From contig NZ_CP006568.1 in NCBI RefSeq assembly GCF_000517405.1, positions 1,054,001-1,118,000 of the forward strand: DNA of 64,000 bases. Reading direction: 5' to 3'. This DNA comes from Candidatus Sodalis pierantonius str. SOPE. GTDB lineage: Bacteria; Pseudomonadota; Gammaproteobacteria; Enterobacterales; Enterobacteriaceae. The notes beneath the pieces were generated by a model that did no database searches, was not told where the DNA came from, and saw only the letters and a program-made list of their open reading frames with translations. Position numbers and translations under genes: made by a program. Numbering within the stretch: the first letter of the stretch is position 1; every line of letters begins with the position of its first letter. Positions 32,236-42,053 of the stretch are shown here, in pieces.

Positions 32236-34863
32236 ATGAGCAAGAGCACTGCTGAGATCCGTCAGGCGTTTCTCGATTTTTTCCATAGCAAGGGACATCA
32301 GGTGATGGCAAGCAGCTCACTGGTGCCTGATAACGATCCAACATTGCTGTTCACCAACGCCGGCATGAACCAGTTCAGGGATGTGTTTCTGGGCCTGGAT
32401 AACCGTTCCTACCGGCGTGCTACCACATCGCAGCGCTGCGTGCGGGCGGGCGGCAAGCACAACGATTTGGAAAACGTCGGCTACACGGCGCGCCACCACA
32501 CCTTTTTCGAGATGCTGGGGAATTTCAGCTTCGGCGACTATTTCAAACATGATGCTATCCGGTTCGCCTGGGAACTGTTGACCGGTGAACAATGGTTCAA
32601 CTTGCCTAAAGAGAAGCTGTGGGTGACGGTGTATGCCACCGATGATGAAGCCTACAACATCTGGGCCAGCGAGGTGGGGGTACCCGCCGAGCGCATCATC
32701 CGTATCGGCGATAATAAAGGTAGCGCCTATGCCTCCGATAATTTCTGGCAAATGGGCGACACCGGTCCCTGCGGTCCCTGCTCGGAGATCTTTTATGATC
32801 ACGGCGAGCATATCTGGGGCGGCCCACCGGGAAGCCCGGAAGAAGACGGCGACCGCTACATCGAGATCTGGAACCTGGTGTTCATGCAATTTAACCGCCA
32901 GGCCGACGGCACCCTGTTGCCGTTGCCGAAACCCTCGGTGGATACCGGTATGGGGCTGGAGCGTATTGCCGCGGTATTGCAACATGTCAACTCGAACTAT
33001 GATATCGACCTGTTCAAGAAGCTTATCGCCGCCGCGGTCCAGGCAACCGGCGCCCGCGATCCCGACAGCAAATCGCTGCGCGTTATCGCCGATCACATTC
33101 GCTCTTGCGCGTTCCTGGTCAGCGACGGCGTCGTGCCGTCCAACGAGGGCCGGGGCTATGTCCTGCGCCGCATCATCCGCCGCGCGATTCGTCACGGCAA
33201 CATGCTGGGCGCCAGCGACACCTTTTTCTATAAGCTGGTCGCGCCGCTCATCGAGGTGATGGGCAGCGCCGCGAGCCAGCTGCAGCCGCAACAGGCGATG
33301 GTGGAGCAGGTGCTGCGCGCCGAGGAAGATCAGTTCGCCCGCACGCTGGAGCGCGGCCTGACGCTGCTGGACGAAGAGTTGTCCAAACTGACTGGCGACA
33401 CCCTCGACGGCGAAACCGCTTTCCGCCTGTATGATACTTACGGTTTCCCGCTGGATTTGACCGCCGATGTCTGCCGGGAACGCAACCTGCGCGTCGACGA
33501 GTCGGGCTTTGAACGCGCCATGGAGGCGCAGCGCAAACGCGCGCGCGAGTCGAGCGGTTTCGGCGCCGACTACAACAGCCTGCTGCGCGTGGACGAAACT
33601 ACCCGGTTCTTCGGCTATGAACAGCTTGCGCACCAGGGACGGGTGACCGTGCTGTTCCGCGACGGCCAGCCGGTAGAGGTCATCCGTCAGGGTGAAGAGG
33701 CGGTGGTGGTGCTTGACGAAACGCCGTTCTATGGCGAATCGGGCGGACAGGTGGGCGACCAGGGCGAATTAAAAACGGCTTCCGGGGTGTTTGAGGTAGC
33801 AGACACGCAGAAATACGGCAAGGCATTTGGCCACCTGGGCAAGCTTAGCTACGGTGAACTGAAATTGGGCGCGCAGGTCGCGGCGCAGGTAGATAGCGCG
33901 CGCCGCGAGCGCATCCGCTTGAATCATTCGGCCACCCATTTGCTGCATGCGGCGCTGCGTCAGGTGCTCGGTAAACATGTCGGGCAGAAGGGGTCGCTGG
34001 TGAACGATCACTACCTGCGTTTCGATTTCTCCCATAATGAAGCCATGAAACCCGAACAGATCCGCCGGGTGGAAGATATCGTAAATGCGCAGATCCGCCG
34101 CAACCTGCCCATCCAGACGGAGATTATGGCGCTGGAAGACGCCCGCAATAAAGGGGCCATGGCGCTGTTCGGTGAAAAATACGAGGCGCAGGTCAGGGTG
34201 CTGAGCATGGGTGATTTCTCCACCGAGCTGTGTGGCGGGACCCACGCCAGCCGCACCGGCGATATCGGCCTGTTCCGCATCACTTCGGAATCCGGCACCG
34301 CCGCCGGTATCCGCCGTATCGAAGCGGTCACCGGCGAAGGGGCGCTGGCGTCGCTTCATCAGCAGAGCGATTTGGTGCATCATATTGCTCAGTTGGTGAA
34401 AGGCGACAGTCAAACGCTGGTGGATAAAGTACGGGCGCTACAGGAGCGTTCTCGCCAGTTGGAAAAGGATCTCCAGCAATTGAAAAACCAGCAGGCCGCG
34501 CAGGAAAGCGCATCGCTCGGCCGAAACGTGCGCGATATCAACGGCGTCAAGGTCCTGGTGAGCCAACTGGATAATGTCAAGTCGAAAATGCTGCGCACCA
34601 TGGTGGACGACCTGAAAAACCAATTGGGTTCGGCGGTCATCGTTCTCGCCACGGCGGCGGAAGGTAAAGTTAGCCTGATAGCCGGCGTGACCAAGGATTT
34701 GACCGAGCGGGTCAAAGCGGGTGATATTGTCGGTCACCTCGCGCAGCAGGTGGGGGGGAAAGGCGGTGGACGCCCCGATCTGGCGCAAGCGGGCGGCAGC
34801 GACATCACCGCTTTGCCGGCCGCGCTGGCAAGCTTAGATGCGATGCTGGCCGCAAGACTCTGA
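32236..34863 (+). CDS. alaS: Alanyl-tRNA synthetase
   Basis: AlaRS charges tRNA-Ala and clears mischarged tRNA. 875 aa, close to E. coli. Class II catalytic domain with ADHIRSCAFLVSDGVVPSNE, editing domain with HSATHLLHAAL and CGGTHASRTGDIG (zinc/editing His-Cys motifs), and C-Ala domain with GGKGGGRPDLAQAGG. I chose ATG 32236 (MSKSTAEIRQAFLDFF), which matches the family; an upstream in-frame start would add seven residues. The frame is clean. Confidence 0.98.
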   Translation: MSKSTAEIRQAFLDFFHSKGHQVMASSSLVPDNDPTLLFTNAGMNQFRDVFLGLDNRSYRRATTSQRCVRAGGKHNDLENVGYTARHHTFFEMLGNFSFGDYFKHDAIRFAWELLTGEQWFNLPKEKLWVTVYATDDEAYNIWASEVGVPAERIIRIGDNKGSAYASDNFWQMGDTGPCGPCSEIFYDHGEHIWGGPPGSPEEDGDRYIEIWNLVFMQFNRQADGTLLPLPKPSVDTGMGLERIAAVLQHVNSNYDIDLFKKLIAAAVQATGARDPDSKSLRVIADHIRSCAFLVSDGVVPSNEGRGYVLRRIIRRAIRHGNMLGASDTFFYKLVAPLIEVMGSAASQLQPQQAMVEQVLRAEEDQFARTLERGLTLLDEELSKLTGDTLDGETAFRLYDTYGFPLDLTADVCRERNLRVDESGFERAMEAQRKRARESSGFGADYNSLLRVDETTRFFGYEQLAHQGRVTVLFRDGQPVEVIRQGEEAVVVLDETPFYGESGGQVGDQGELKTASGVFEVADTQKYGKAFGHLGKLSYGELKLGAQVAAQVDSARRERIRLNHSATHLLHAALRQVLGKHVGQKGSLVNDHYLRFDFSHNEAMKPEQIRRVEDIVNAQIRRNLPIQTEIMALEDARNKGAMALFGEKYEAQVRVLSMGDFSTELCGGTHASRTGDIGLFRITSESGTAAGIRRIEAVTGEGALASLHQQSDLVHHIAQLVKGDSQTLVDKVRALQERSRQLEKDLQQLKNQQAAQESASLGRNVRDINGVKVLVSQLDNVKSKMLRTMVDDLKNQLGSAVIVLATAAEGKVSLIAGVTKDLTERVKAGDIVGHLAQQVGGKGGGRPDLAQAGGSDITALPAALASLDAMLAARL

Positions 34864-34886
34864 GTAGAATAAGAATACATTATAAT

Positions 34887-34920
34887 AAACACCCTAACTT
34901 TCTGTTAAGTTAGGGTGTTT
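34887..34920 (+). terminator. alaS terminator
   Basis: Perfect 14-bp stem AAACACCCTAACTT / AAGTTAGGGTGTTT with a 6-nt loop, 23 bp after the alaS stop. The stem ends in T's and may work in both directions. Confidence 0.85.
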
Positions 34921-35117
34921 CAATACATACTCTTCCGGGAAACAAAAGTTAGGCGCGAAGCTGGTCATATCGACTAAACTTATACCAGATATGGAAAGCG
35001 CCCGGCCGGCCGGCGTGTGTCGCATGCATACTACACGGCTTACGCTTTCACGGTATATGATGGATAATGGCGGGAAACTGAGAGACCCGACTCTTTTAAT
35101 CTTTCAAGGAGCAAAGA

Positions 35118-35303
35118 ATGCTTATTCTGACTCGTCGAGTTGGTGAAACCCTCATGATAGGCGATGAGGTTACGGTTACTGTTTTAGGCGTCAAAGGCAA
35201 CCAAGTCCGTATCGGTGTTAATGCTCCTAAAGAAGTTTCTGTGCACCGCGAAGAAATATACCAGCGTATCCAGGCTGAGAAGTTGCAACAGACTCCTTAC
35301 TGA
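35118..35303 (+). CDS. csrA: Carbon storage regulator CsrA
   Basis: CsrA is the RNA-binding global regulator of translation. 61 aa, identical in plan to E. coli: MLILTRRVGETLMIGDEVTV, RIGVNAPKEVSVHREEIYQ, with Arg6, Leu4 and Arg44 region conserved. AAGGAG lies 9 bp upstream. It lies between alaS and the tRNA-Ser gene as in E. coli. Confidence 0.98.
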   Translation: MLILTRRVGETLMIGDEVTVTVLGVKGNQVRIGVNAPKEVSVHREEIYQRIQAEKLQQTPY

Positions 35304-35343
35304 TCCCTTTTCAGCGCCTTGCCCCGTGCGAGGCGCAGCCCCG

Positions 35344-35372
35344 TGATAACCCCGTTATCAGCGTCTTTCTTT
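35344..35372 (+). terminator. Possible csrA terminator
   Basis: TGATAA-CCCCG-TTATCA hairpin (35344-35360) followed after GCG by a T-rich tract. A second hairpin GCGCCT/AGGCGC precedes it at about 35313-35336. Weak evidence. Confidence 0.35.
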
Positions 35373-35568
35373 TTCTTCAGCTTGTTTCCTCTGCTTTCCA
35401 AAAATGGCCAAGAGACGGTTATTTTACCGCTATTTAGCTGCCAATCTGCGCAAGTTGCATGGGAATTGCGCAATCGCTTCCCGGCGGGCAAAAAAGGGTT
35501 TGACTTATCAAGCCCAGAAAGTAATATGTGCGCCACGCAGTGCCGATGAGCTTCAACAGCGGTGCGTA

Positions 35569-35661
35569 GGTGAGGTGGCCGAGAGGCTGAAGGCGCTCCC
35601 CTGCTAAGGGAGTATACGGTCAAAAGCTGTATCGAGGGTTCGAATCCCTCCCTCACCGCCA
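35569..35661 (+). tRNA. serV: tRNA-Ser (GCT)
   Basis: 93 nt including encoded CCA. Acceptor GGTGAGG pairs CCTCACC, long variable arm as in class II tRNAs, T-arm GAGGG-TTCGAAT-CCCTC, anticodon GCT at 35603-35605. Same place as E. coli serV. Confidence 0.98.
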
Positions 35662-35669
35662 TTTACAAT

Positions 35670-35746
35670 GCATCCGTAGCTCAGCTGGATAGAGTACTCG
35701 GCTACGAACCGAGCGGTCGGAGGTTCGAATCCTCCCGGATGCACCA
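35670..35746 (+). tRNA. tRNA-Arg (ACG)
   Basis: 77 nt with encoded CCA; acceptor GCATCCG/CGGATGC, anticodon ACG at 35704-35706, T-arm GGAGG-TTCGAAT-CCTCC. Equivalent of the E. coli argQ/Z/Y/V cluster, here a single gene. IS256 copy F starts 80 bp downstream. Confidence 0.98.
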
Positions 35747-35826
35747 TTCCTCATACCGTTACCTGCTGCTTTGTCTCATATCTTTGTGGCTTAGTCCTAA
35801 GCCGGTTGCCTTCTGCACCGTTTTGC

Positions 35827-37141
35827 GAGCCTGTTTAGAAATTTGTGTATTTGCCTAATTTTGATATGTTCAATCCAACATCAAAAACAGGTTAATTTAT
35901 GGACGAAAAACAGTTGCAGGCTCTGGCTAACGAACTGGCCAAAAATCTCACCCCTGAAGATCTCAGTCACTTCGATCGGCTGCTGAAAAAAATCAGCGTC
36001 GAAGCAGCTCTCAATGCCGAAATGACCCATCACCTCGGCTACGATAAAAATCAGCCTAAACCGGGGACCAACGCCCGCAACGGCTATTCCACGAAAACCG
36101 TTACCACTGGCGATGGCCCGCTGGCGCTGCGTACTCCGCGCGATCGTGACGGTTCCTTTGAATCGCAACTGGTGAAGAAGAACCAGACCCGGATTACCGG
36201 GATGGATAACCAGATTTTATCGTTGTACGCCAAAGGGATGACCACTCGCGAGATCGCCGCCGCGTTCAAAGAGCTGTATGACGCCGATGTCTCGCCGGCG
36301 CTGGTCTCAAAGGTCACCGATGCGGTCATGGAGCAGGTTGTTGAATGGCAAAACCGGCCTCTGGATGCAGTCTATCCCATTGTTTATCTTGACTGTATCG
36401 TTCTAAAAGTCCGGCAGGACAGCCGCATCATCAACAAATCTGTGTTCCTGGCGCTGGGCATCAACATCGAAGGCCAGAAAGAGTTGCTAGGTATGTGGCT
36501 GGCCGAAAATGAAGGCGCAAAGTTCTGGCTGAACGTGCTGACAGAGCTGAAAAACCGCGGCCTGAACGATATCCTTATCGCCTGCGTAGACGGGCTGAAA
36601 GGTTTCCCTGACGCTATTAACGCGGTGTATCCGGAGGCGCGGCTCCAGCTGTGTATCGTGCATATGGTGCGCAACAGCCTGCGGTTCGTCTTCTGGAAGG
36701 ACTACAAGGCCGTCACCCGCGACCTGAAAGCTATTTATCAGGCCCCTACGGAAGAAGCCGGCTTGCAGGCGCTGGAAGCGTTCTCCAGTGCCTGGGACAT
36801 CCGCTACCCGCAAATTAAGTCGAAGCTGGTAGGCAAACTGGGCCAATTTGGCCACGTTCTTTGCCTACCCAACGGATATCCGCAAGGTGATCTACACGAC
36901 CAACGCCATCGAGTCGTTAAACAGCGTGATCCGGCATGCCATCAAAAAGCGCAAGGTGTTCCCGACCGACGACGCAGTGAAAAAGGTGGTGTGGCTGGCG
37001 ATACAGGCGGCCTCACAGAAATGGACAATGCCTTTGAGGGACTGGCGCATGGCAATGAGCCGCTTTATTATCGAGTTCGGTGACACCGCCTGGACGGTCA
37101 CTTCTGAGAAAAGGCATTTACACAGAATCGTGTACAGGGTC
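35827..37141 (+). mobile_element. IS256-family element, copy F
   Basis: 1315 bp with 8-bp target duplication CGTTTTGC (35819-35826 and 37142-37149). The insertion is in the tRNA-Arg to yqaB gap. Confidence 0.95.
35899..37107 (+). pseudogene. IS256 transposase, copy F, frameshifted
   Basis: Loses one codon early (KNL-TPED), then shifts at about 36815 (PQIKSKLVGKLGQ in place of PQISRSWQANWAN); the correct frame resumes at 36848 and shifts again near the end (EFGDTAWTVTS). Not functional. Confidence 0.93.
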
Positions 37142-37607
37142 CGTTTTGCGTTTTCCTCTCGTGCGTTGTCTGCGGCTCCATCATTATCGCCATGGCCATC
37201 CCTGCCGTATCGCCTGATTGATGGCGATCGCCATCCTCGCGGCTTCTCGCATTATCGCCGTCGCGCGCGTTCGTTTCTTTCTCTCACTCTCAGCGTCTCT
37301 CGTTGCCCCTCACCACGTCGGCGTTTCTCTCTGTGTGTTTTTAACGGTGTCGGTGTTCCCAACCTCTGCCGTTAAGTGACCAAGATGGCCCGCCGTGGCG
37401 TATCCGCCCTGAGTCCGGTGAACGACTTCTTTTCGGCTGAGACCGTTCAGCCATCGCGCATCCTCTGCGCCTGTCTCGCCTGGGTATGCGCCTGCCGCGG
37501 CGCGCCATTCCAAACCGCGAGGCACATCCGGCGCCAACAGAATCAGCGACAATGTTACGAGATTGCGCTAAAGTAAACGCTTATATTACAGCTTCAGGTG
37601 AGCAACG
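37142..37607. other. Non-coding stretch between tRNA-Arg region and yqaB
   Basis: About 466 bp with pyrimidine-rich and repetitive runs (TTTCTTTCTCTCACTCTC). Short open frames have no recognisable product. I see no tRNA, terminator or clear promoter. Expected ancestral intergenic sequence, since the IS256 target duplication shows it was continuous with 35747-35826. Confidence 0.4.
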
Positions 37608-38180
37608 ATGTACGATCAGTACCAAGGATCGATCTTCGATATGGATGGCGCGCTGCTTGATGCGAAACCGACGCACCGCAAAGCCAGGCGCCAGGCGCTG
37701 GCGCCTTACGGGATGCAGTTCGACGAGGCGGCCGTGGTCTCGTTAAACGGATCGCCGACCTGGCATATTGCGAAAATGATCATTGAGCATCATCAATCGC
37801 CCATCGATCCCCATCAGTTGGCCCGTGAAAAAACCGCGGCGCTGCATAACATTCTCTTTGACGATGTGACCGCGCTGCCCCTTATCGACGTCGTCAAGCG
37901 CTACCATGGTAAACGTCCGATGGCGGTGGGGACCGGCAGTGAACATGCGATGGCGGAGGCCCTATTGCGCCATCTCGGGCTGTTGCACTATTTCGACGCT
38001 ATCGTCGGCGGCGCCGATGTCAGCCGTCATAAACCCGATCCGCAAACCTTCCTGCGCTGCGCGGAGCTGATCGGTGTTCCGCCCGAAGCCTGCGTAGTTT
38101 TTGAGGACGCCGACTTTGGTATTATGGCCGCGCAAGCGGCCAAAATGGCGTTTGTCGATGTTCGGGCCTTGAGCGCGTGA
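37608..38180 (+). CDS. yqaB: HAD phosphatase YqaB (fructose-1-P / 6-P-gluconate phosphatase)
   Basis: 190-aa HAD-superfamily phosphatase. Motif I FDMDGALLD (the family has DMDGT; the Thr is Ala here), cap region with PTHRKARRQAL, motif II VGTGSEHAMAE, motif III Lys in SRHKPDPQTF, motif IV VVFEDADFGIMAAQAA. Order tRNA-Arg, yqaB, gshA matches E. coli. The start ATG has AGGTGA 5-10 bp upstream. The motif I change may lower activity. Confidence 0.92.
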   Translation: MYDQYQGSIFDMDGALLDAKPTHRKARRQALAPYGMQFDEAAVVSLNGSPTWHIAKMIIEHHQSPIDPHQLAREKTAALHNILFDDVTALPLIDVVKRYHGKRPMAVGTGSEHAMAEALLRHLGLLHYFDAIVGGADVSRHKPDPQTFLRCAELIGVPPEACVVFEDADFGIMAAQAAKMAFVDVRALSA

Positions 38181-38256
38181 CGTTAATCAACCATGGCCTT
38201 GAACGAGCCGGAACCCTTATGCTAAGCCCAAACACTGTCAACTGCGGGAGGTCAAT

Positions 38257-39819
38257 TTGATCCCGGATGTATCAAACGCGCTTTCCTGGCTGGAAGCCAA
38301 CCCTCAAGCACTGAAGGGCATTCGTCGCGGCGTCGAGCGTGAAGGGCTGCGCATCAATGCCAACGGAAGCCTGGCGCAGACCCCCCATCCCGAGTCCCTC
38401 GGCTCGGCGCTGACCCATAAGTGGATCACAACCGATTTCGCCGAGGCGCTGCTGGAGTTTATTACGCCGGTTGACGACGATATCGGCCATATGCTGACGC
38501 TGCTGCGCGATATACATCGTTATGTCGCTCGCCACCTGGGGGATGAACGCCTGTGGCCGATGAGCATGCCGTGTTTCATTGACGGCGCTCAGCCCATCGA
38601 ATTGGCGCAATACGGCAGTTCTAACATCGGGCGTATGAAGACGCTGTACCGCGAAGGATTAAAGAATCGCTATAGCGCCCTGATGCAGGTGATAGCCGGC
38701 GTGCATTACAATTTCTCCCTGCCGCTGGCCTTCTGGCAGGCCTACGCCGGTATTCGCGACGAGGTAAGCGGCAAGGAGGCGATCTCCGCCGGCTACCTGC
38801 GGCTTATCCGTAACTATTATCGATTCGGCTGGATTATCCCTTACCTATTTGGCGCCTCGCCGGGCATCTGTCCGTCTTTCCTCAACGGCCGCACAACCGA
38901 TCTGCCGTTTGAGCACGCGCTGTCGGGGCTGATTTATCTGCCCTACGCCACCTCGTTGCGCTTGAGCGATTTAGGCTATACCAATAAGTCGCAAAGTCAG
39001 CTGGGCATTACCTTCAACCATTTGGATGAGTATGTCCGCGGTCTGAAACAGGCGATTAAAACCCCCTCCGCCGACTACCAGCGCATGGGGTTGCAATGGG
39101 ACGGCCGTTATCTGCAGCTGAATACTAATGTGTTGCAAATTGAAAACGAACTGTATGCGCCGATACGGCCCAAGCGGGTGACGCGGAATGACGAATCCCC
39201 GTCCGACGCGCTGATGCGCGGCGGTATTGAGTATGTGGAAGTGCGCTCTCTGGATATCAACCCTTTCTCGCCGATGGGCGTTGACGAAGAGCAGGCGCGC
39301 TTTCTGGATCTTTTTCTGATTTGGTGTACGCTGGCTGAAGCGCCGGAGATGAGCGCGGAAGAGTTACTCTGTACCCGCAGCAACTGGAATCGGGTGATCC
39401 TCGAAGGGCGCAAGCCCGGCCTGATGCTCGGTATTGACTGCGGCAGCACCGAGCAGCCGCTGACCACCCTCGGCAAATCGCTGTTTAGCGATCTGCGGCG
39501 CGTGGCCGAAACCCTCGACAGCAATAATGGTGACACGCACTACCAGCAGGTGTGCGATAAACTGGTGGCGGGTTTCGATTATCCCGAGCTGACACTCTCC
39601 GCCCGTTTTCTGGATCAATTAATCGAGCACGGTATTGGCGGGCAGGGGTTGATATTGGCCAACGATTATCGCCAAACGCTGTGCGATGAGCCGCTAGAGG
39701 TGCTGAAGGAGGCCCAGCTTGATGATGAACGGATACGCTCCTGGCAGCGGCAGCGTGCTCTGGAAGCGGCGGATAGCCTGAGTTTCGATGAATTTTTAGC
39801 GAGCCAGAACGGGCGCTGA
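38257..39819 (+). CDS. gshA: Glutamate-cysteine ligase
   Basis: GshA makes gamma-glutamylcysteine, the first step to glutathione. 520 aa, full length. Conserved parts: LEFITPVD near residue 70, GVHYNFSLP, FGASPGICPSF, LRLSDLGYTNKSQS and GGIEYVEVRSLDINPFSP. The start is TTG 38257 behind GGGAGG; E. coli gshA also uses TTG with the same first residues (MIPDVS), so I keep it. No lesion seen. Confidence 0.96.
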   Translation: MIPDVSNALSWLEANPQALKGIRRGVEREGLRINANGSLAQTPHPESLGSALTHKWITTDFAEALLEFITPVDDDIGHMLTLLRDIHRYVARHLGDERLWPMSMPCFIDGAQPIELAQYGSSNIGRMKTLYREGLKNRYSALMQVIAGVHYNFSLPLAFWQAYAGIRDEVSGKEAISAGYLRLIRNYYRFGWIIPYLFGASPGICPSFLNGRTTDLPFEHALSGLIYLPYATSLRLSDLGYTNKSQSQLGITFNHLDEYVRGLKQAIKTPSADYQRMGLQWDGRYLQLNTNVLQIENELYAPIRPKRVTRNDESPSDALMRGGIEYVEVRSLDINPFSPMGVDEEQARFLDLFLIWCTLAEAPEMSAEELLCTRSNWNRVILEGRKPGLMLGIDCGSTEQPLTTLGKSLFSDLRRVAETLDSNNGDTHYQQVCDKLVAGFDYPELTLSARFLDQLIEHGIGGQGLILANDYRQTLCDEPLEVLKEAQLDDERIRSWQRQRALEAADSLSFDEFLASQNGR

Positions 39820-39825
39820 AAAAAG

Positions 39826-39898
39826 AAAAGGCCACAGAAACTGTGGCCAAATTAACATTCCTGTTAACAGGGATGATGATAACAAATGCGCGTCTTTC
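39826..39898 (-). ncRNA. micA: MicA small RNA
   Basis: MicA is a sigmaE-dependent Hfq-bound sRNA that represses ompA and other outer-membrane mRNAs. On the minus strand the sequence starts GAAAGACGCGCATTTGTTAT at 39898 and continues CATCATCCCT, which is the E. coli 5' seed as I know it. It ends in the stem GGCCACAG-TTT-CTGTGGCC (39848-39830) and a T run. Position and direction, between gshA and luxS and divergent from luxS, are the same as in E. coli. Upstream GGAAAC and GTCATAA are plausible sigmaE elements. Confidence 0.9.
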
Positions 39899-39979
39899 AT
39901 ATGTTATGACCCACGGCGGGGAAAAAGGGTTTCCTTACATTCGCAAAAAAATAAATTATTTTTAAAAGGAGGTGACATC

Positions 39980-40495
39980 ATGCCACTTTTGGATAGCTTT
40001 ACCGTAGACCATACCCGTATGGTGGCGCCTGCGGTCCGTGTTGCGAAAACCATGAAGACACCTCATGGCGATACTATCACCGTCTTTGATCTGCGTTTCT
40101 GCCGGCCAAACCTGGAAGTGATGCCGGAGCGGGGCATTCATACGCTGGAGCACCTATTTGCGGGCTTTATGCGCAACCATTTGAACGCAGAAGGCGTTGA
40201 AATGGTTGATATTTCTCCGATGGGCTGCCGTACCGGTTTCTATATGAGCCTTATCGGCGCGCCGGATGAGCAGCGTGTGGCCGATGCCTGGAAAGCGGCG
40301 ATGGCCGATGTGCTGAAGGTAAAAGACTAAAAGCAGATCCCCGAATTGAACGAGTACCAGTGCGGCACGTATCAAATGCATTCGCTCAAGGAAGCGCAAG
40401 ATATCGCGCAACACATTCTTGATAACGCTATCCGCGGTAATCAGAACGACGAACTGGCGCTGCCGAAAGAAAAGCTGGCGGAGCTGCATATCTAG
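39980..40495 (+). pseudogene. luxS: S-ribosylhomocysteine lyase LuxS, nonsense at codon 117
   Basis: LuxS makes the AI-2 precursor and recycles S-ribosylhomocysteine. The first 116 codons are normal (MPLLDSFTVDHTRMV; zinc ligands His54 and His58 in HTLEH; Cys84 in MGCRTG), then TAA at 40328-40330 replaces the expected Gln, and the frame goes on unchanged (KQIPELNEYQCGTYQMHSLK) to TAG at 40493-40495. The third zinc ligand, Cys128, lies after the stop, so a truncated protein cannot bind zinc normally. AAAAGGAGGTGA is a strong ribosome site. A single base change explains the loss. Confidence 0.95.
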
Positions 40496-40604
40496 TTGGC
40501 GCGAAGCGCGCCTTGCCGGCGGCCAGCGCGGCGGATAACCGCTGCGGGTTCGCCCGCTATCGCGGCCGGCAGCGGTGTTCAACCTTAGACCGCCTAAGAG
40601 TAGT

Positions 40605-40632
40605 AAGGCTCACCCGAGGGTGAGCCTTTTTA
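40605..40632 (+). terminator. luxS terminator
   Basis: 10-bp perfect stem AAGGCTCACC / GGTGAGCCTT with CGAG loop, followed by a T run. About 110 bp after the ancestral luxS stop. Confidence 0.9.
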
Positions 40633-40743
40633 GTTACTGCCTGAAGGAGATCATAAACCCAACCCCGCCGTCAGCAACGGTCGGATGGCCCAGGGGGCAG
40701 GTAAAACGGCTGGTTTGAGCGGCGGCGTGCCCGGCGGGCGCGC

Positions 40744-42027
40744 TTAATTCCCGTCGACGCCTTGCTTTAACGGCTTTATGGGCGTGATGCGCACCTGCTT
40801 TATCATATTGTCCTGCACAGCCAGTATATCGATCTGATAGCTGCCAATATGCGTATGGGTATTGGCCAGCGGTATATCTTCCAGCAGCATATCGTTAATG
40901 GTACGTGCTTCCTCTTCCGGTAACGACCAGTTAAACGCCTTGTTAAGCTCGCGGATACTGGCGCCGCCCTCGATGATCACCGAACCGTCGCTTTGTGGAA
41001 TGACCTCCTCCGCCAGGCTGGGAGACATGGAGGTAGTAAATCCCCCACGATCTCCTCAAGAATATCCTCCACCGTCACCAGCCCCTGGATATCGCCGTAC
41101 TTGTTGACGATAATGCCCACCTTTTCTTTATTGCGTTGGAACTTCACTAACTGGACATTGAGCGGGGTGCCTTCGGGCACATAATAAATCTCATCCGCGG
41201 CGCGCAGCAGATTCTCTTTGGTAAATTCCTGTTTTTCCGTCATCAGACGGTAGGCCTCGCGAACCCGCAGCATGCCGATGGCGTCATCAAGATTATCGCG
41301 GTACAGCACGATACGGCCGTGGGGCGAATGGGTTAGCTGACGAATAATGGAACGCCACTCGTCGTTGACATTAATGCCGACGATCTCATTGCGCGGCACC
41401 ATGATGTCGTTAACGGTCACTTTTTCCAAATCCAGCACGGAAATCAGCCTGTCCTGGTTGCGGCGGGAAATCATCGAGCGGGATTCCGTCACGATGGTGC
41501 GCAGCTCTTCCTTGCTCAGCGCATCGCGTACATTGGAGGGAAGTCTGATGCCCATCAGCCGCATTAATACGCGAGTAATCAGATTAAGCAGCTACACGAC
41601 GGGCAACATCAGCTTTTGCAGCGGCACCAGCAGCAGGCTGCTTGGAAACGCGATACGTTCCGGGTAAAGCGCCGCCACGGTTTTCGGCAGTACCTCAGCG
41701 AACAGCAGTACCACGAACGTCAATACCCCGGTGGCAATGGCGACGCCGAGATCGCCATAAAGACGCATACCGACGATGGTCGCCAGCGCGGAGGCGAGAA
41801 TATTGACCAGGTTATTGCCAATAAGCACCAGACTCAGCAGTTGGTCCGTTCGCCGCAGCAATTTCTCTACGCGGCGGGCGGGCGGCGCGATTACCCTGTT
41901 TTGCCTGATGGCGCAGACGATAGCGGTTTAGCGTCATCATGCCGGTTTCGGAAGCGGAGAAATAGGCAGAAACCAATACCATGATAACCAGAATGATCAG
42001 CAGCGTACTGGTTGAAACATGTTCCAA
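40744..42027 (-). pseudogene. yfjD: CorB-type membrane protein YfjD, several lesions
   Basis: CNNM/HlyC-CorC family inner-membrane protein with CBS domains, linked to magnesium/cobalt handling. Start MEHVSTSTLLIILVIMVLVS at 42027. Lesions: frameshift after GNRAAR (about 41880), TAG for Trp at about 41593-41595 (VV stop LLNLI), and another frameshift after EEIVGD (about 41040). The intervening parts (LVLIGNNLVNILASALATIV; LSKEELRTIVTESRSMISRR; LVTVEDILEEIVGD; the transporter-associated C-terminal domain) are well conserved. Clearly inactive. Confidence 0.93.
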
Positions 42028-42053
42028 AGAGGGCTTTCCTTATCGGCGTCGCA

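Noticed and set aside
32317..33633. 438-codon minus-strand frame inside alaS
   Set aside because: Antisense shadow of a conserved synthetase; low-complexity His/Gln/Arg-rich translation.
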